From contig CACILM010000002.1 in NCBI GenBank assembly GCA_902587515.1, positions 62,001 to 126,000 of the forward strand: a stretch of 64,000 nt of DNA, written 5' to 3'. Below the pieces are notes generated by a model. The model saw nothing but the letters and a program-made list of their open reading frames with translations. It ran no database searches and had not been told where the DNA came from. This document shows, piece after piece, positions 30,573 to 43,580 of the stretch. The DNA is from an uncultured Pelagibacteraceae bacterium. Lineage in GTDB: Bacteria > Pseudomonadota > Alphaproteobacteria > Pelagibacterales > Pelagibacteraceae. The position numbers and the translations under genes were made by a program. The stretch's first letter is position 1. Every line of letters starts with the position of its first letter.

Positions 30573-32645
30573 TTAAGCTAATTTTTTTGTTACTTCATCT
30601 TGAACATTTTGAGGAACTTTATCATAATGACTAAATTGCATTGTGTATTGAGCTCTTCCCTGTGTTGAAGATCTTAAATTATTAATGTATCCAAACATGT
30701 TGGCTAAAGGCACGACTGCATTGATTGCTGTTGCGTTACCTCTTGGTTCAGTTGAGCCAACTTGTCCTCTTCTGCTATTTAAATCGCCAATAACATCTCC
30801 CATAAATTCTTCAGGGGTTACAACTTCGACTTTCATCATTGGCTCAAGTAATTTTAATGTTGCTTTTTGACATGCTTCTCTAAAGCACGATCTGCTTGCT
30901 ATTTCAAAAGCAAGAACGCTTGAGTCCACATCATGATGTAAACCGTCTAAAATTTTTACCTTATAATCTATGATTGGAAAACCTGCCAAAATTCCACTGT
31001 CAGCAACACTTTCGACACCTTTTTCTACTCCAGGAATAAATTCTTTGGGAATAGCTCCACCTTTTATTAAATTTTCGACTTCTCTTCCTTTTCCAGCTTC
31101 AAGAGGTTCAACTCCTAATTTTACTTTTGCAAATTGACCAGCACCACCACTTTGTTTTTTATGGATGTATTCCATTTCTGCTGAACTTAATATTGTTTCT
31201 CTGTAGGCAACTTGAGGTGCGCCAATATTTGCTTCTACTTTAAATTCTCTTTTCATTCTATCTACAATTATATCTAAATGAAGTTCACCCATTCCTTTAA
31301 TTATCGTTTGACCTGACTCTTCATCAGAAGAAACTCTAAAAGATGGGTCCTCCTTAGCGAGTCTTGCTAATGCCTCACCCATTTTTTCTTGGTCACCTTT
31401 AGTTTTAGGTTCTACGGCTATTTCTATTACAGGATCAGGAAATTCCATTGGTTCTAATAAAACAGGACTCTTAGAGTCACATAAAGTGTGTCCAGTTATT
31501 GTATGTTTTAAACCTGCTAAAGCTACAATATCGCCTGCAGTTGCTTGTTTTATATCTTCTCTACTGTTTGCATGCATTAATAACATTCGCCCAATTCTTT
31601 CATCTTTATCTTTAGAAGAGTTTAATACAGACGTTCCAGCATTTAATGTCCCTGAATAAATTCTAATGAAAGTAAGTGAGCCTACAAATGGATCGTTGGC
31701 AACCTTAAACGCCAATGCAGAAAAATTCTCTTTTTCATCAAATTTCATCATAACTTTTTCCTCTGAGCCTACTTTTGTACCCTCAATAGAATTAAGATCG
31801 CTTGGGCTTGGTAAATAATCAATCACTGCATCTAATAATGGCTGAACTCCTTTATTTTTAAATGCTGAACCAGTTAATATTGGCACAAAATCAAATGATA
31901 ATGTTCCCTTCCTCACACATTTGATCAAATCATTTTCAGATGGTTCCTTCCCTTCCAGGTAAGACTCCATTAATTTTTCATCTTGCTCTACAGCAGTTTC
32001 GACTAATTCTTTCCTATACTTTTCAGCTTTGTCTTTCAAATCTGCCGGAATTTCAACGTAATCAAACTTTGCTCCTAAATCCTCATTCTGCCAAACAACA
32101 CCTTTCATTTTTACAAGATCAATTACACCTTTTAGTTCTGCCTCTGATCCAATTGGTAGTTGTAAAGGCAATGGTTTACAACCCAGCCTCTCTTTAATCA
32201 TTTCCACACAGCGATAAAAATCTGCCCCAGTTCTATCTAGTTTATTAACAAAACAAATTCTTGGAACTTTGTATTTATCTGCTTGTCTCCACACTGTTTC
32301 TGATTGAGGCTCAACACCAGCAACTCCATCGAAAACTGCAACAGCTCCATCAAGAACCTTCAAAGATCTCTCTACTTCAATTGTAAAATCAACGTGTCCT
32401 GGTGTATCTATGATGTTAATTCTATGATCTCTCCAAAAACAAGTTGTTGCGGCTGATGTGATTGTAATGCCTCTTTCTTGCTCTTGCTCCATCCAATCCA
32501 TAGTAGCAGCTCCATCGTGCACCTCACCGATTTTATGACTTTTTCCAGTATAATACAAAATTCTTTCAGTCGTAGTTGTTTTGCCGGCATCGATGTGGGC
32601 CATAATACCAATATTTCGATATTTATCTAAAGTGTATTTAGACAT
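30573..32645 (-). CDS. fusA: Elongation factor G
   Basis: EF-G drives translocation of the ribosome with GTP. Motifs are the P-loop [19 protein letters not shown], the switch [22 protein letters not shown] and [10 protein letters not shown], followed by domains II-V ([14 protein letters not shown] and the C-terminal [12 protein letters not shown]). The ORF track adds 33 residues from inside rpsG. I start at the ATG of [11 protein letters not shown] (32645), 4 bp after the rpsG stop, giving 690 residues as expected. Confidence 0.98.
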   Translation of the reverse strand: MSKYTLDKYRNIGIMAHIDAGKTTTTERILYYTGKSHKIGEVHDGAATMDWMEQEQERGITITSAATTCFWRDHRINIIDTPGHVDFTIEVERSLKVLDGAVAVFDGVAGVEPQSETVWRQADKYKVPRICFVNKLDRTGADFYRCVEMIKERLGCKPLPLQLPIGSEAELKGVIDLVKMKGVVWQNEDLGAKFDYVEIPADLKDKAEKYRKELVETAVEQDEKLMESYLEGKEPSENDLIKCVRKGTLSFDFVPILTGSAFKNKGVQPLLDAVIDYLPSPSDLNSIEGTKVGSEEKVMMKFDEKENFSALAFKVANDPFVGSLTFIRIYSGTLNAGTSVLNSSKDKDERIGRMLLMHANSREDIKQATAGDIVALAGLKHTITGHTLCDSKSPVLLEPMEFPDPVIEIAVEPKTKGDQEKMGEALARLAKEDPSFRVSSDEESGQTIIKGMGELHLDIIVDRMKREFKVEANIGAPQVAYRETILSSAEMEYIHKKQSGGAGQFAKVKLGVEPLEAGKGREVENLIKGGAIPKEFIPGVEKGVESVADSGILAGFPIIDYKVKILDGLHHDVDSSVLAFEIASRSCFREACQKATLKLLEPMMKVEVVTPEEFMGDVIGDLNSRRGQVGSTEPRGNATAINAVVPLANMFGYINNLRSSTQGRAQYTMQFSHYDKVPQNVQDEVTKKLA

Positions 32646-32649
32646 AAAT

Positions 32650-33120
32650 TTACCATCTAAAATGAGCAAAAGCTTTGTTCGCCTCTGCCATCTTATGAGT
32701 GTCCTCTCTTTTTTTAATTGCAGATCCTTTATTTTGCGATGCATCTAAAATTTCTGCGTATAATTTTTCAGCCATCGTCTTATTTTTTCTTTTTCTTGTT
32801 GCATCCATTATCCATCTTAATGCTAGAGCTTGAGCCCTTTTGGATTTTACTTCAACTGGAACCTGGTAAGTTGCGCCTCCAACTCTTCTTGATCTGCACT
32901 CTAAATTAGGTTTAACATTACTTATCGCGTTATTAAAAACTTTCAAAGGATCTTCATTGCCTTTTTTTTTAATCTTATCTAAAGCATCGTAAAGTATTTT
33001 TTCTGCAGTAGATCTTTTACCATCATACATGATAGAATTTATAAATTTTGAAACTACCTCTGAATGAAATCTTGGATCAGGATAAACTTTTCTCACAGGT
33101 GCTTTTCTTTTTCTAGACAT
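32650..33120 (-). CDS. rpsG: Small ribosomal subunit protein uS7
   Basis: uS7 nucleates the 30S head. The 156-residue protein shows [66 protein letters not shown] and [20 protein letters not shown]. It is in the standard str order rpsL-rpsG-fusA. Confidence 0.98.
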   Translation of the reverse strand: MSRKRKAPVRKVYPDPRFHSEVVSKFINSIMYDGKRSTAEKILYDALDKIKKKGNEDPLKVFNNAISNVKPNLECRSRRVGGATYQVPVEVKSKRAQALALRWIMDATRKRKNKTMAEKLYAEILDASQNKGSAIKKREDTHKMAEANKAFAHFRW

Positions 33121-33121
33121 A

Positions 33122-33493
33122 TTATTTTGGTTTTTTTGCTCCGTATAGAGATCTTCTCTGTTTACGATTAGCTACACCTTGTGTATCTAAATTTCCCCGA
33201 AGTATATGATATCTCACACCTGGTAAATCTTTTACTCTACCACCTCTTAATAGAACAACAGAGTGCTCTTGTAAATTGTGACCTTCGCCTGGAATATATG
33301 CTGTTACTTCAAATCCATTAGACAATCTCACTCTTGCAACTTTTCTTAAAGCTGAATTTGGTTTTTTAGGAGTAGTTGTATAAACTTTAACACAAACACC
33401 TCTCTTCAAAGGTTGTTTTTCAAGAGCAGGAACTTTATTCCTAGCTAAAGGTTTAACTCTACTTTTTTTAATCAACTGATTTATAGTCGGCAT
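33122..33493 (-). CDS. rpsL: Small ribosomal subunit protein uS12
   Basis: uS12 governs decoding accuracy at the A site. The 123-residue protein shows [51 protein letters not shown] and [16 protein letters not shown]. The positions linked to streptomycin response (Lys in [10 protein letters not shown], and the LPGVR-type loop) look wild-type. It is preceded by a good promoter and starts the str/S10/spc/alpha transcript. Confidence 0.98.
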   Translation of the reverse strand: MPTINQLIKKSRVKPLARNKVPALEKQPLKRGVCVKVYTTTPKKPNSALRKVARVRLSNGFEVTAYIPGEGHNLQEHSVVLLRGGRVKDLPGVRYHILRGNLDTQGVANRKQRRSLYGAKKPK

Positions 33494-33553
33494 AATATTA
33501 TTTTGAAGTTATAGGTAAGTTTTACCTTTTAAGATTTGTTGTTAGTGTTTAAA

Positions 33554-33583
33554 GTTATAATCTACCTTACTTCTAACATTCAA
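33554..33583 (-). promoter_or_regulatory. Candidate sigma70-type promoter upstream of rpsL
   Basis: On the minus strand I read a -35 TTGAAT (33578-33583), an 18-bp spacer and a -10 TATAAC (33554-33559). This sits in the 146-bp gap between rpoC and rpsL and leaves about a 50-bp leader before rpsL. It is the only sizeable gap between rpoC and rplQ. No terminator with a clear U-tract was seen after rpoC, so read-through from rpoBC is also possible. Confidence 0.5.
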
Positions 33584-33639
33584 AATGTGCCGTAAACTAG
33601 CATTGAATTTAAAAAAGTCAATAATTTACAGGCTTTTTT

Positions 33640-36600
33640 TTATGATTGAGGCGTCTGATCTGGCGCAGCAGCAGTGGATTCTAGCTCTTCTTTTTTAAGT
33701 TCCTCTAGTCTTATTCTATCTTGTTCTCTAGCCTGTTTGTCCCACTCAATTTTAGTTAATCCAGTTCCAGCTGGAACCAATCTTCCTACAATTACATTTT
33801 CTTTTAATCCTTCAAGTGTGTCAGTTTTTCCTTTAATTGATGCGTCAGTTAATACCCTAGTTGTTTCTTGAAATGAGGCAGCAGATATAAAAGAATTGGT
33901 TTGTAATGATGCTTTTGTAATTCCTAGTAAAACTCTCTCAAATGTTACAGGTTTCTTTTTGTCTTTTCGTAAGTTCTCATTTATTACGTTGATGTCTAAT
34001 AAATCTATAACCTCTCCAATTAATAATTCAGAGTCACCTGGATCTTTGACCTCTACTCTTTTCAACATCTGCCTTACAATTGTCTCTATATGCTTATCGT
34101 TTATTACTACTCCTTGTAATCTATAAACTTCTTGTACCTCAGTAACAAAATACTCCGTTAATTTTTCAACACCTAAAATTCTAAGAATATCATGTGGAGC
34201 CGGACTGCCATCAAGTAAGTACTCACCTTTTTTTATTTTTTCTCCTTGGTTAAAGTTAACATGCTTACCTTTTGGGATAAGATAGTTTGATGATTCTCCG
34301 TTAGAAGAAACTATTGAAATTTTTTGTTTACCTCTTACTTCTTTTCCAAATTCAATAACTCCATCGTTTTCAGCGATGATAGCGCTATCTTTTGGTCTTC
34401 TTGCCTCAAATAACTCTGCAACTCTAGGCAAACCTCCGGTTATATCTTTTGTTTTGGATGTTTCTTTTGGAAGTCTAGCAAGTACATCTCCAGCAGAGAT
34501 TTTTTGGCCATCTTTTACTGATAAAATTGTGTCAGGAACTAAATAGTATCTTGCTTCATTACCATCTGCTTTTTTAATTATTTCTCCTTTATCATCTCTT
34601 AAAGTTATTCTAGGTTTTAATTCAGAATTTCTAGATGAGGATTTCCAATCAGTAACTGACTTTGATGACAATCCAGTTGCATCATCTAAAGTTTCAGTTA
34701 ATGAGCTTCCTTCCATTAAGTCCATATAATTTACTATTCCACTTGTCTCAGCAATCACAGGTAATGTATATGGATCCCATTCAGCAATTTTTTTTCCTTT
34801 TTCAATTGTTTCTCCATCTTTAAAGAAAAGTTTAGAGCCATAGTTCACTTTATAAATAGCTAATTGTCTACCATTCTCATCTTCAATACTTAACTGAGTG
34901 TTTCTTCCCATTACAATTATATTTTTCTTTGAGTCCTCAATTAAATTTTTATTAATAATGTTTAATTTTCCGTTTGTTTGAGATATTATTTGAGACTCTT
35001 CTTTAATTTGTGCAGTTCCGCCAACGTGAAAAGTTCTCATCGTTAATTGTGTTCCAGGTTCTCCAATTGATTGAGCGGCTATCATTCCCACTGCTTCTCC
35101 AACGCTTACTAATTTACCCCTGGCAAGATCTCTTCCGTAACATATTTGACAAACTCCACGAGTAGATGCACAAGTTATCACAGAATAAACATTTACGGAC
35201 TTAACACCAGCAGCGTCAATTTTCTCACAATCAAATTCATCAATAAGTTTATCCTTTTTTACAATTACCTCACCTGTAACAGGATTTTTAATATTTTCTG
35301 CGATTACTCTGCCTAAAACTCTTTCAGACAAACTCACTAAAATATTTCCACCCTCAATAATTTCAGAAATATTTACAGATGATCTTTTTTTTGGGTCACA
35401 TTCTTTTTTTGTAATTTGCACATCCTGGGCTACATCACATAGCCTTCTAGTAAGATAACCTGAGTTAGCTGTTTTTAATGCGGTGTCTGCTAATCCTTTT
35501 CTAGCACCATGTGTAGAATTGAAGTACTCTAACACTGATAAACCCTCTTTAAAATTTGAAATAATTGGTGTCTCAATTATTTCTCCAGAAGGTTTAGCAA
35601 TCAATCCGCGCATACCTGCTAATTGTTTCATTTGAGCTTGTGAACCCCGAGCTCCAGAATCGGCCATCATGTAAACTGAATTCGTCTCGATTCTATCATT
35701 GTCATATATCTTTTCTGCGGATGAAATTTCTTTCATCATTTCATTTGCGACTGTATCTGTACATTTAGACCAAACATCTACAACCTTATTATATTTTTCT
35801 CCTCTAGTTATTAATCCATCAGAATATTGTTTTTCATATTCTTCTATTTGTTTTTTTGTATTATTTATTAAATTTTCTTTTGTTTTAGGAATAATTAAGT
35901 CATCTTTTCCAAATGAAATACCCGCTTTAAATGCATGTTTGAAACCCAATGTTTTAATTTTATCACAGAAGATAACAGTTTCTTTTTGCCCACAATATCT
36001 AAAAATTGTATCTATAACTTCTGAAACATTTTTTTTAGTTAATAGTTTATTGACCAAAGAAAACTTAATGTTATGATTTTTTGGTAAGACATTTGCCAGT
36101 AAAAATCTTCCTGCTGTACTAGTATATTTTTCTAATTTAATGTTATTATCTTTATCTAAAGTTTCAAAAGTTGAAATAATTTTTGAATGCAAACTTATAA
36201 CTTTGCTCTCTAAAGCTTGTTCAATTTCTTCTATGCTAGAAAATATTCCCTTAGGTTTTTTTTCTTTTTCTTCAGCTTGAGATAAGTAATAAATACCTAA
36301 GACTATATCCTGACTGGGTACTATAATTGGTTTACCATTTGAGGGACTTAGAATATTGTTAGTAGACATCATTAATACTCTCGCTTCTAATTGAGCCTCC
36401 AAACTGAGTGGTATATGGACTGCCATTTGATCTCCATCAAAATCCGCATTAAAAGCTGCGCATACTAAAGGATGAAGTTCGATAGCGTTTCCCTCGATCA
36501 ATTTTGCCTCAAAAGCTTGAACTCCAAGTCTATGAAGTGTTGGCGCCCTATTTAAAAGAATTGGATGTTCACGAATAATATGTTCTAATGAATCCCAAAC

Positions 36601-37830
36601 TTCACTTTTTTCTTTTTCAACTAATCTTTTTGCTTGTTTAATAGTTGTTGCAAGACCTAACTTGTCTAACCTTGCGTACAAAAATGGTTTGAAAAGCTCT
36701 AAAGCCATTTTCTTTGGCAAGCCACACTGGTGTAGCTTTAACTCTGGTCCTACTACTATTACCGACCTTCCTGAATAGTCTACTCTTTTGCCTAATAAAT
36801 TTTGTCTAAATCTTCCTTGTTTTCCTTTCAGCATTTCTGCTAATGATTTTAATGGTCTTTTTCCTGTTCCAGTAATTACTCTTCCTCGTCTTCCATTATC
36901 AAATAATGCATCAACTGACTCTTGAAGCATTCTTTTTTCATTTCTTACGATAATATCTGGGGCCTTTAAGTCTAAAAGTCTTTTAAGTCTATTGTTTCTG
37001 TTAATTACTCTTCTATATAAATCATTAAGATCTGAAGTAGCAAATCTACCACCATCTAGAGGAACTAACGGTCTAAGTTCTGGTGGAATAACTGGAACTG
37101 AAGTTAATATCATCCACTCAGGTTTGTTGCCAGAAGAAATAAAGGATTCAATAAGCTTTAATCTCTTTATAGTTCTCTCTTCAGTGACTTTAGACTTTAT
37201 TTCAGCTAAAGAGTCCCTTAATTTTTTCTGCTCTTTTTTTAAATCTAAACTAACTAAAATTTCTCTTACTGCCTCTGCTCCTATACCAGCTGTAAAAGCG
37301 TCCTCTCCAAATTCTTCCTGGGCTTTTAGTAATGCTTCCTCAGAGATCAGTTGTCCTTTCTTAAGTGTTGTAAGACCTGGCTCTATTATTATAAAACTTT
37401 CAAAATAAAGAACTTTTTCTACCTCTTTTAATTTCATATCAATTGCTAATGAAATTCTACTAGGTAAAGATTTTAAAAACCATATATGGGCAACTGGACA
37501 AGCTAGATCTATGTGGCCCATTCTTTCTCTTCTTACATTTGATTTAGTTACTTCGACACCACATTTTTCGCATATTATTCCTCTAAATTTCATTCTTTTG
37601 TATTTTCCACACAAACATTCGTAATCTTTCACTGGTCCAAAAATTCTTGAGCAAAATAAACCGTCTTTTTCTGGTCTAAAAGTTCTATAATTTATAGTTT
37701 CTGGTTTTTTTATCTCGCCATAAGACCATGATTTAATCTTATCTGGACTTGCCAAGGTAATCTTAATACTGTTAAAATTATCTTGGGGTAGGCTTTGACT
37801 TTCAAAGTTTTTTAGTAAATTTTTTTCCAT
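33640..37830 (-). CDS. rpoC: DNA-directed RNA polymerase beta' subunit
   Basis: The 1396-residue protein carries the N-terminal zinc finger ([23 protein letters not shown]), the rudder/lid regions, the catalytic Mg2+ motif [12 protein letters not shown] near residue 460, the second Cys cluster ([15 protein letters not shown]), the trigger loop [18 protein letters not shown] and the C-terminal region [13 protein letters not shown]. It ends with a short Ala/Pro/Gln tail. It follows rpoB by 2 bp. Confidence 0.99.
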   Translation of the reverse strand: MEKNLLKNFESQSLPQDNFNSIKITLASPDKIKSWSYGEIKKPETINYRTFRPEKDGLFCSRIFGPVKDYECLCGKYKRMKFRGIICEKCGVEVTKSNVRRERMGHIDLACPVAHIWFLKSLPSRISLAIDMKLKEVEKVLYFESFIIIEPGLTTLKKGQLISEEALLKAQEEFGEDAFTAGIGAEAVREILVSLDLKKEQKKLRDSLAEIKSKVTEERTIKRLKLIESFISSGNKPEWMILTSVPVIPPELRPLVPLDGGRFATSDLNDLYRRVINRNNRLKRLLDLKAPDIIVRNEKRMLQESVDALFDNGRRGRVITGTGKRPLKSLAEMLKGKQGRFRQNLLGKRVDYSGRSVIVVGPELKLHQCGLPKKMALELFKPFLYARLDKLGLATTIKQAKRLVEKEKSEVWDSLEHIIREHPILLNRAPTLHRLGVQAFEAKLIEGNAIELHPLVCAAFNADFDGDQMAVHIPLSLEAQLEARVLMMSTNNILSPSNGKPIIVPSQDIVLGIYYLSQAEEKEKKPKGIFSSIEEIEQALESKVISLHSKIISTFETLDKDNNIKLEKYTSTAGRFLLANVLPKNHNIKFSLVNKLLTKKNVSEVIDTIFRYCGQKETVIFCDKIKTLGFKHAFKAGISFGKDDLIIPKTKENLINNTKKQIEEYEKQYSDGLITRGEKYNKVVDVWSKCTDTVANEMMKEISSAEKIYDNDRIETNSVYMMADSGARGSQAQMKQLAGMRGLIAKPSGEIIETPIISNFKEGLSVLEYFNSTHGARKGLADTALKTANSGYLTRRLCDVAQDVQITKKECDPKKRSSVNISEIIEGGNILVSLSERVLGRVIAENIKNPVTGEVIVKKDKLIDEFDCEKIDAAGVKSVNVYSVITCASTRGVCQICYGRDLARGKLVSVGEAVGMIAAQSIGEPGTQLTMRTFHVGGTAQIKEESQIISQTNGKLNIINKNLIEDSKKNIIVMGRNTQLSIEDENGRQLAIYKVNYGSKLFFKDGETIEKGKKIAEWDPYTLPVIAETSGIVNYMDLMEGSSLTETLDDATGLSSKSVTDWKSSSRNSELKPRITLRDDKGEIIKKADGNEARYYLVPDTILSVKDGQKISAGDVLARLPKETSKTKDITGGLPRVAELFEARRPKDSAIIAENDGVIEFGKEVRGKQKISIVSSNGESSNYLIPKGKHVNFNQGEKIKKGEYLLDGSPAPHDILRILGVEKLTEYFVTEVQEVYRLQGVVINDKHIETIVRQMLKRVEVKDPGDSELLIGEVIDLLDINVINENLRKDKKKPVTFERVLLGITKASLQTNSFISAASFQETTRVLTDASIKGKTDTLEGLKENVIVGRLVPAGTGLTKIEWDKQAREQDRIRLEELKKEELESTAAAPDQTPQS

Positions 37831-37832
37831 AA

Positions 37833-40800
37833 CTAGTTAAGCTCTATATTTAAGCCAAGAGCTCTTATTTCCTTAACTAACACATTAAATGACTCGGGTA
37901 CCCCTGACTCAAAATTATTATTACCTTTAACAATTGTTTCATAAACTTTAGTTCTACCTGCAACATCATCTGATTTTACAGTTAATATTTCCTGTAATGT
38001 GTAAGATGCGCCATATGCTTCTAGTGCCCAAACTTCCATTTCACCAAATCTTTGCCCTCCCAATTGAGCCTTTCCACCTAGTGGTTGTTGAGTTACTAAA
38101 CTATATGGACCAGTTGATCTTGCGTGTATTTTGTCTTCAACTAAATGATTTAGCTTTAACATATAAATTATTCCCACTGTAACTGGTCTATCAAACCTTT
38201 CTCCAGTTTGTCCGTTCCACAGATGGGTTTGTCCAGTACCTGGTAGATTTGCTAAGTTTAACATGTTGTTAATATCTTTTGTACTTGCTCCATCAAAAAC
38301 CGGTGTAGCTATAGGTATTCCATTAGAAAGATTTTGAACAAGTTCTGCAATTTCTTTAGTTGATAGTTTTGATATAACTTTTTCATAATAAGAGTTTCCA
38401 TAAATATCTCTTAACTTTTCCTTTAATTTATCAATCTCTTTATCAAAATTTTTTAAGTAATTTTTTATCTGATCTCCAAGTTCTGAACATGACCAACCTA
38501 AATGTGTCTCTAAAATTTGCCCGACATTCATCCTACTAGGTACCCCTAATGGATTTAATACAATATCAACTGGTTTTCCATTCTCCATATAAGGCATGTC
38601 CTCTACAGGTACAATTTTACTTACCACTCCTTTGTTTCCATGTCTCCCAGCCATCTTATCGCCAGGCATCAATCTTCTTTTTACGGCTACAAATACTTTT
38701 ACTACTTTCATAACTGTGGGTAATAAATCATCACCCTGCTGAATTTTAGTTACTTTATCTTCAAATCTTATTTTGATATCCTCAGAAGCGTTTTCAAATT
38801 GATTTTTAAGTTTTTCAAGGTCGGCATTAATTTCTTGTTTTTGTAGTGATATTTTCCAAAGATCTTTCAAATTTAAGTTTTCAAGATCATTTTTATTTAA
38901 AGTTATTCCAGGTTTTAAATCTTTAAATTGTTTGTTTATAGCTTGACCATTTAAAAGGTCAATTGCTCTTAACTTTATATTCCTATTTAAAATTTCTTCC
39001 TCAACTTTTTTGTCTTCTTGGACAGACTCAATTTCAGCTCTTTCTATAGCAATAGATCTTTCGTCTTTTTCAATACCGTGTCTATTAAATACTCTTACAT
39101 CTATTACAACACCTGTGCTACCAGAGGGTAATTTCAAGGATGAGTCTCTAACGTCAGTAGCTTTTTCACCAAAAATAGATCTCAAAAGTTTTTCCTCAGG
39201 ACTAGAAGAAGTTTCGCTTTTAGGTGTAACTTTACCAACTAATATATCACCAGGTTTTACTTCTGCGCCAACGTATACAATCCCTGATTCATCTAGATTT
39301 CTTAAGCTTTCTTCACTAACATTTGGTATATCTCTAGTGATTTCTTCGGCACCTAATTTCGTATCTCTAGCCATTGATTCGTATTCTTCGATATGAACTG
39401 AAGTGAATACATCATCAGTTACACATCTTTCAGAAATCAAAATAGAGTCTTCAAAGTTATAACCTTGCCAAGGCATAAAGGCTACTGTCACATTTTTACC
39501 TAAAGCTAATTCACCAAGTTTTGTCGCAGGGCCATCTGCTATTATATCTCCTTTTTTAATTTTATCTCCAACCTTTACAAGCGGTTTTTGATTTATACAT
39601 GTATTTTGGTTAGATCTTTGAAATTTTGAGAGGTTATAAATATCTACGGCTGATTGAGAAAGATCTGTTACTTCAGTAGCTTTAACTACAATTCTTTTAC
39701 CATCTATTTTATCAACCAAACCATTTCTTTTTGCTACAATTGTTACACCTGAGTCTAAAGCAACATCTGACTCTATGCCAGTTCCTACTAATGGAGCCTC
39801 TGGTTTTAATAAAGGAACTGCTTGTCTCATCATATTAGATCCCATTAAAGCTCTGTTAGCATCATCATTTTCTAAAAATGGAATTAAGGCAGCTGCTACG
39901 GAAACAAGTTGTTTTGGAGATACATCGATATAATCGATGTTTTCTTTAGATGAAAGTTCAAAATTTAAATTTTTTCTACAGGCAACTAATTCTTCTGCAA
40001 AAGATCCATCATTTTTTAAAACTGAATTCGCTTGAGCAATAGTATATTTTTCTTCTTCAATTGCTGATAAGTATTTAATCTCTGAAGTTACTTTACCGTT
40101 ATTAACCTTTTTGTACGGACTTTCAATATAACCGAATTTATTCACTCTGCAGTAAGTTGCCAAACTATTTATTAATCCAATGTTTGGTCCTTCGGGAGTT
40201 TCGATTGGGCAAATTCTACCGTAGTGAGTTGGGTGAACGTCTCTAACTTCAAAACCAGCTCTTTCTCTTGTTAATCCACCTGGACCTAGTGCTGAAACTC
40301 TTCTTTTATGAGTAATTTCAGATAAAGGATTTGTTTGATCCATAAATTGTGATAGCTGAGAAGTGGCAAAAAAATCTTTTAAAGAAGTTGTAATTGGCTT
40401 AGCATTTATTAAATCTTGTGGCATAGCCGACTCGATCTCTAAAAAAGTAGACATTTTTTCTTTAACTGTTCTCTCCATTCTTAATAGACCAATTCTGAAT
40501 TGATTTTCAACTAGTTCTCCAACTGACCTTACACGTCTATTTCCCAAATGGTCTATATCATCTACATCACCTTTTCCATCTCGTAAATCTAACATAAACT
40601 TAATTATCTCAATTACATCTGTGGTTTCTAAAATTGTTTTTTTTAAACTTGTACTTAAATTTAGTTTTGAATTTAATTTTACTCTACCAACTTCCGAAAG
40701 ATCGTACCTTTCTTTTTTAAAGTATAAATTATTAAATATTTCTTGTGCTATTTCCAATGAAGGTGCTTCGCCGGGTCTTAATACTTTGTAGATATCATTT

Positions 40801-41927
40801 AATGCATCAGTTTTATTTGAGTTTTTATCAATTTTAAGAGTCTCTAAAATGTAAGGACCTTTATTTATTGGATCAATATTTACTAAATTTATTGATTTTT
40901 CTCCCTCATTTTTTAAGAATTTATCTAATTGTTCTTCAGTAATATCAAAACCGGCATTAAATAACATTTCATCACTTTTGCTTTTAACATTATTGGCAAC
41001 ATATTTGCCAATAATTTGATGATTAGAAACGGATATAGAATTCAAACCTTTTTCTTGAAGTTTCTTTGCAATTATAAAATTTAATTTTTCACCTTTTGCT
41101 AAAATTTTCTTATTTGTTTTTGAATCAATTAAATCATAGGATAATTTTATTGGTCTCTTATAATTTTCTGGATTAAAATTTGTAGACCAGTTTTTTGTTT
41201 CAGAGTTGTAAGTATATTTATCTTTGGTGTAGAATGTCTCAATAATTTTTTCTTTTGTAAATCCAAGAGCATAAAGAATAGTCGTAATTGGTAATTTTTT
41301 CTTTCTGTCTATTCTAAAATACAAAATATCTTTTGGATCAAATTCAAAATCTAACCAAGAACCTCTTCCAGGGATTATTCTGCAATTAAATAACAGTTTA
41401 CCGCTTGCATGAGTTTTTCCTTTGTCATGATCAAAAAAAACTCCAGGGCTTCTATGCATTTGATTAACAACTACTCTTTCAACTCCATTTGTAATAAACG
41501 TAGCACTAGGAGTCATAAGTGGTAAGTCGCCTATAAAAACTTCTTGTTCTTTTGCTGATAGTATTTGTTTAGTATTATTTTCTAAGTCAATGTCATATAC
41601 TACTAGTCTTAAGTTTGCTTTTAATGCAGCTGAGTAAGATAAACTTCTTTGTTTGCATTCAATAACATCAAATTTTGGTTTTTCTAATTTATAAGATATG
41701 TATTCTAATGTAGCTTTGTCATTACCATCTTCAATCGGAAAAATACTTTTAAAAACTTTATCAATTCCTTTGGAGAGGTCGCTTAATTGCTCTTTTAAAG
41801 ATTTTGACTCTAAAAACTCGTTGTAAGAGTTTTTCTGTACTTCAATAAGATTTGGGATGGATAGACCTTCGACTAATTTGCCAAAATTTTTTCTAATATG
41901 TTTCTTTTGCGTAAAAGATAATTGCAT
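37833..41927 (-). CDS. rpoB: DNA-directed RNA polymerase beta subunit
   Basis: The beta subunit forms the catalytic cleft with beta'. Landmarks include [21 protein letters not shown] near the N-terminus, the rifampicin-region [27 protein letters not shown] (sensitive-type residues), [29 protein letters not shown] and [24 protein letters not shown]. The track begins at a TTG; the adjacent ATG at 41927 gives 1364 residues. A hairpin with a U-tract precedes it. Confidence 0.99.
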   Translation of the reverse strand: MQLSFTQKKHIRKNFGKLVEGLSIPNLIEVQKNSYNEFLESKSLKEQLSDLSKGIDKVFKSIFPIEDGNDKATLEYISYKLEKPKFDVIECKQRSLSYSAALKANLRLVVYDIDLENNTKQILSAKEQEVFIGDLPLMTPSATFITNGVERVVVNQMHRSPGVFFDHDKGKTHASGKLLFNCRIIPGRGSWLDFEFDPKDILYFRIDRKKKLPITTILYALGFTKEKIIETFYTKDKYTYNSETKNWSTNFNPENYKRPIKLSYDLIDSKTNKKILAKGEKLNFIIAKKLQEKGLNSISVSNHQIIGKYVANNVKSKSDEMLFNAGFDITEEQLDKFLKNEGEKSINLVNIDPINKGPYILETLKIDKNSNKTDALNDIYKVLRPGEAPSLEIAQEIFNNLYFKKERYDLSEVGRVKLNSKLNLSTSLKKTILETTDVIEIIKFMLDLRDGKGDVDDIDHLGNRRVRSVGELVENQFRIGLLRMERTVKEKMSTFLEIESAMPQDLINAKPITTSLKDFFATSQLSQFMDQTNPLSEITHKRRVSALGPGGLTRERAGFEVRDVHPTHYGRICPIETPEGPNIGLINSLATYCRVNKFGYIESPYKKVNNGKVTSEIKYLSAIEEEKYTIAQANSVLKNDGSFAEELVACRKNLNFELSSKENIDYIDVSPKQLVSVAAALIPFLENDDANRALMGSNMMRQAVPLLKPEAPLVGTGIESDVALDSGVTIVAKRNGLVDKIDGKRIVVKATEVTDLSQSAVDIYNLSKFQRSNQNTCINQKPLVKVGDKIKKGDIIADGPATKLGELALGKNVTVAFMPWQGYNFEDSILISERCVTDDVFTSVHIEEYESMARDTKLGAEEITRDIPNVSEESLRNLDESGIVYVGAEVKPGDILVGKVTPKSETSSSPEEKLLRSIFGEKATDVRDSSLKLPSGSTGVVIDVRVFNRHGIEKDERSIAIERAEIESVQEDKKVEEEILNRNIKLRAIDLLNGQAINKQFKDLKPGITLNKNDLENLNLKDLWKISLQKQEINADLEKLKNQFENASEDIKIRFEDKVTKIQQGDDLLPTVMKVVKVFVAVKRRLMPGDKMAGRHGNKGVVSKIVPVEDMPYMENGKPVDIVLNPLGVPSRMNVGQILETHLGWSCSELGDQIKNYLKNFDKEIDKLKEKLRDIYGNSYYEKVISKLSTKEIAELVQNLSNGIPIATPVFDGASTKDINNMLNLANLPGTGQTHLWNGQTGERFDRPVTVGIIYMLKLNHLVEDKIHARSTGPYSLVTQQPLGGKAQLGGQRFGEMEVWALEAYGASYTLQEILTVKSDDVAGRTKVYETIVKGNNNFESGVPESFNVLVKEIRALGLNIELN

Positions 41928-41934
41928 CAAATAT

Positions 41935-41966
41935 AAAAAACCTCATCGCAAATTTACATTGCAATG
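41935..41966 (-). terminator. Hairpin with U-tract in the rplL-rpoB gap (likely attenuator)
   Basis: Read on the minus strand, the sequence forms an 8-bp stem CATTGCAA / TTGCGATG (one G-U pair) with a 7-nt loop. AGG and a run of six T follow. It sits directly before the rpoB ATG. A partial terminator between rplL and rpoB is known in Escherichia coli, where it lowers rpoBC expression relative to L7/L12; the same role is inferred here. Confidence 0.65.
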
Positions 41967-41987
41967 AAATTTCACTTTAAATTTTGT

Positions 41988-42359
41988 TTACTTTAACTCT
42001 ATTTTAGCTCCAGCTGCTTCAAGTTTTTTCTTAAATTCTTCTGCATCTTTTTTAGCTACACCACCCTTAATTTCTTTTGGTGCTGCTTCAACTAAATCTT
42101 TTGCTTCTTTTAAACCTAAACCAGTTATCGCTCTTACTTCTTTAATTACGTTAATTTTTTTTTCACCCGCAGATGCTAGAAAAAGTGAGAATTCTGATTT
42201 TTCCTCTCCTGCTGGTGCTGCTGCTCCACCTGCCGGTGCTGCTGCAACTGGTGCTGCCGCGGTAACGCCCCATTTTTCTTCTAACTGTTTTGAAAGTTCT
42301 GCAGCTTCAACAACAGTTAATTTTGATAGATCATCTATTATTTTATTTAAGTCTGACAT
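41988..42359 (-). CDS. rplL: Large ribosomal subunit protein bL12 (L7/L12)
   Basis: bL12 forms the stalk that recruits translation GTPases. The 123-residue protein has the N-terminal dimer domain ([26 protein letters not shown]), an Ala/Pro/Gly hinge, and the C-terminal domain with [31 protein letters not shown]. It is followed by the hairpin before rpoB. Confidence 0.98.
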   Translation of the reverse strand: MSDLNKIIDDLSKLTVVEAAELSKQLEEKWGVTAAAPVAAAPAGGAAAPAGEEKSEFSLFLASAGEKKINVIKEVRAITGLGLKEAKDLVEAAPKEIKGGVAKKDAEEFKKKLEAAGAKIELK

Positions 42360-42374
42360 TTTTTTTCCTGTGAA

Positions 42375-42887
42375 TTAATTTTTTAAACTCTTTGCGCGCG
42401 CTAAATTAGCAATTTTTGAGCCTGGTGCAAGTAAAATACTCACTAATTTTTGAGCGGGAGTAGCCAATATTCCCACTATTTTAGCTCTTGCTTCCTCCAA
42501 GGACGGTAGTGTGGCAATAACAGACACCTCTTTTTCATCTAAAACCTTACCATCCATGAATCCTGCAACTATTTTTAATTTATCGTTAGATTTTGAAAAT
42601 TTAGTTAAAATTTTTGCTGTCGAAATAGGATCTGATGAAATAGCTGCAGCTGTTGGTCCAATAAAATATTTTTCAAGATCCTTTTTAGGAGTTTCTTTTA
42701 TGGCTAGTTTAGTAATTCTATTTTTTGTGATCTTAAATAAAATTCCTTTATCTCTTAACTCTTTTCTTAAAGCATCTAACTCATTTACGTTAAGACCTTG
42801 ATATTGAGCAATCATAACTGACTCGTTATCAGTGAAATTTTTCTTCATTTCTTCTACATAATTTTTCTTTGCTTCTTTTGACATCAT
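42375..42887 (-). CDS. rplJ: Large ribosomal subunit protein uL10
   Basis: uL10 anchors bL12 to the ribosome. It shows YVEEMKKNFTDNESVMIAQYQGLNVNELDALRKELR and GPTAAAISSDPISTAKILTKF. The track uses a TTG at 42905 inside rplA. The ATG at 42887 lies 10 nt after a strong GGAGGA ribosome-binding site that forms the last codons of rplA. I choose it, giving 170 residues; a second ATG follows immediately at 42884. Confidence 0.95.
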   Translation of the reverse strand: MMSKEAKKNYVEEMKKNFTDNESVMIAQYQGLNVNELDALRKELRDKGILFKITKNRITKLAIKETPKKDLEKYFIGPTAAAISSDPISTAKILTKFSKSNDKLKIVAGFMDGKVLDEKEVSVIATLPSLEEARAKIVGILATPAQKLVSILLAPGSKIANLARAKSLKN

Positions 42888-42891
42888 AGAT

Positions 42892-43578
42892 TTATTTTCC
42901 TCCAACTTTATAAGAAATACCCATTGTGGAAGTCAAGAAAGTTGCTTTAATAAACTCACCTTTAATAGTGTCAGGTTTTTCTTTTTTAACGCTGTCAACA
43001 AAAAAATTAAAATTTTCGAATAACTTCTCAATAGAAAAACTTCTTCTACCAATTGTTGATGCAAGATTGCCATCTTTATCATTTCGAATTTCAACCAATC
43101 CAGTTTTAATATCATTTACAGCTTTCGTTAAATCAGTTGAAACAGTCCCTAATTTTGGATTTGGCATTAAGCCTTTGGGGCCTAAAACTTTTCCATGTTT
43201 TCCAATTTTTCCCATCATTGATGGAGTACAAATTAGTTTTGTAAAATTAAATTTTCCTGCTGAAATCTTTTCTATTAGATCTTCAGAACCAACGACATCT
43301 GCGCCAGCTTTTTTTGCCTCTTCAATTTTTGCAGGCTCACATAAAACTGCAATTTTATTTTTTTTACCTGATCCATTTGGTAAATTTACAATTGTTCTTA
43401 AACTAAAATCACCCCCTTTTGATTGTTTTAAATTTATTTTTAATGAAACATCAATAGACTCATCAAATTTAGTGGTTGAGTTTTTTTTTACTAAATCTAA
43501 TGCCTCTTTCACATTAATTTTTTTATCCTTTATAGATTTTTTTAAAATTTCTCTGTATCTTTTTGAATTTTTTTTCAT
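42892..43578 (-). CDS. rplA: Large ribosomal subunit protein uL1
   Basis: uL1 forms the L1 stalk at the E site and in many bacteria represses its own operon. The 228-residue protein shows KFDESIDVSLKINLKQSKGGDFSLRTIVNLPNGSGK, MMGKIGKHGKVLGPKGLMPNPKLGTV and GISYKVGGK at the end. The GGAGGA Shine-Dalgarno of rplJ is embedded in its final Gly-Gly codons. The 233-aa antisense ORF opposite it is a shadow. Confidence 0.98.
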   Translation of the reverse strand: MKKNSKRYREILKKSIKDKKINVKEALDLVKKNSTTKFDESIDVSLKINLKQSKGGDFSLRTIVNLPNGSGKKNKIAVLCEPAKIEEAKKAGADVVGSEDLIEKISAGKFNFTKLICTPSMMGKIGKHGKVLGPKGLMPNPKLGTVSTDLTKAVNDIKTGLVEIRNDKDGNLASTIGRRSFSIEKLFENFNFFVDSVKKEKPDTIKGEFIKATFLTSTMGISYKVGGK

Positions 43579-43580
43579 TA

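Noticed and set aside
32646-32744. N-terminal extension of EF-G by 33 residues in the ORF track
   Set aside because: The extension lies inside rpsG and does not resemble EF-G. The ATG at 32645 gives the standard start [11 protein letters not shown].
33585-33639. Possible terminator after rpoC
   Set aside because: There are T-rich runs but no convincing stem, so no terminator is annotated.
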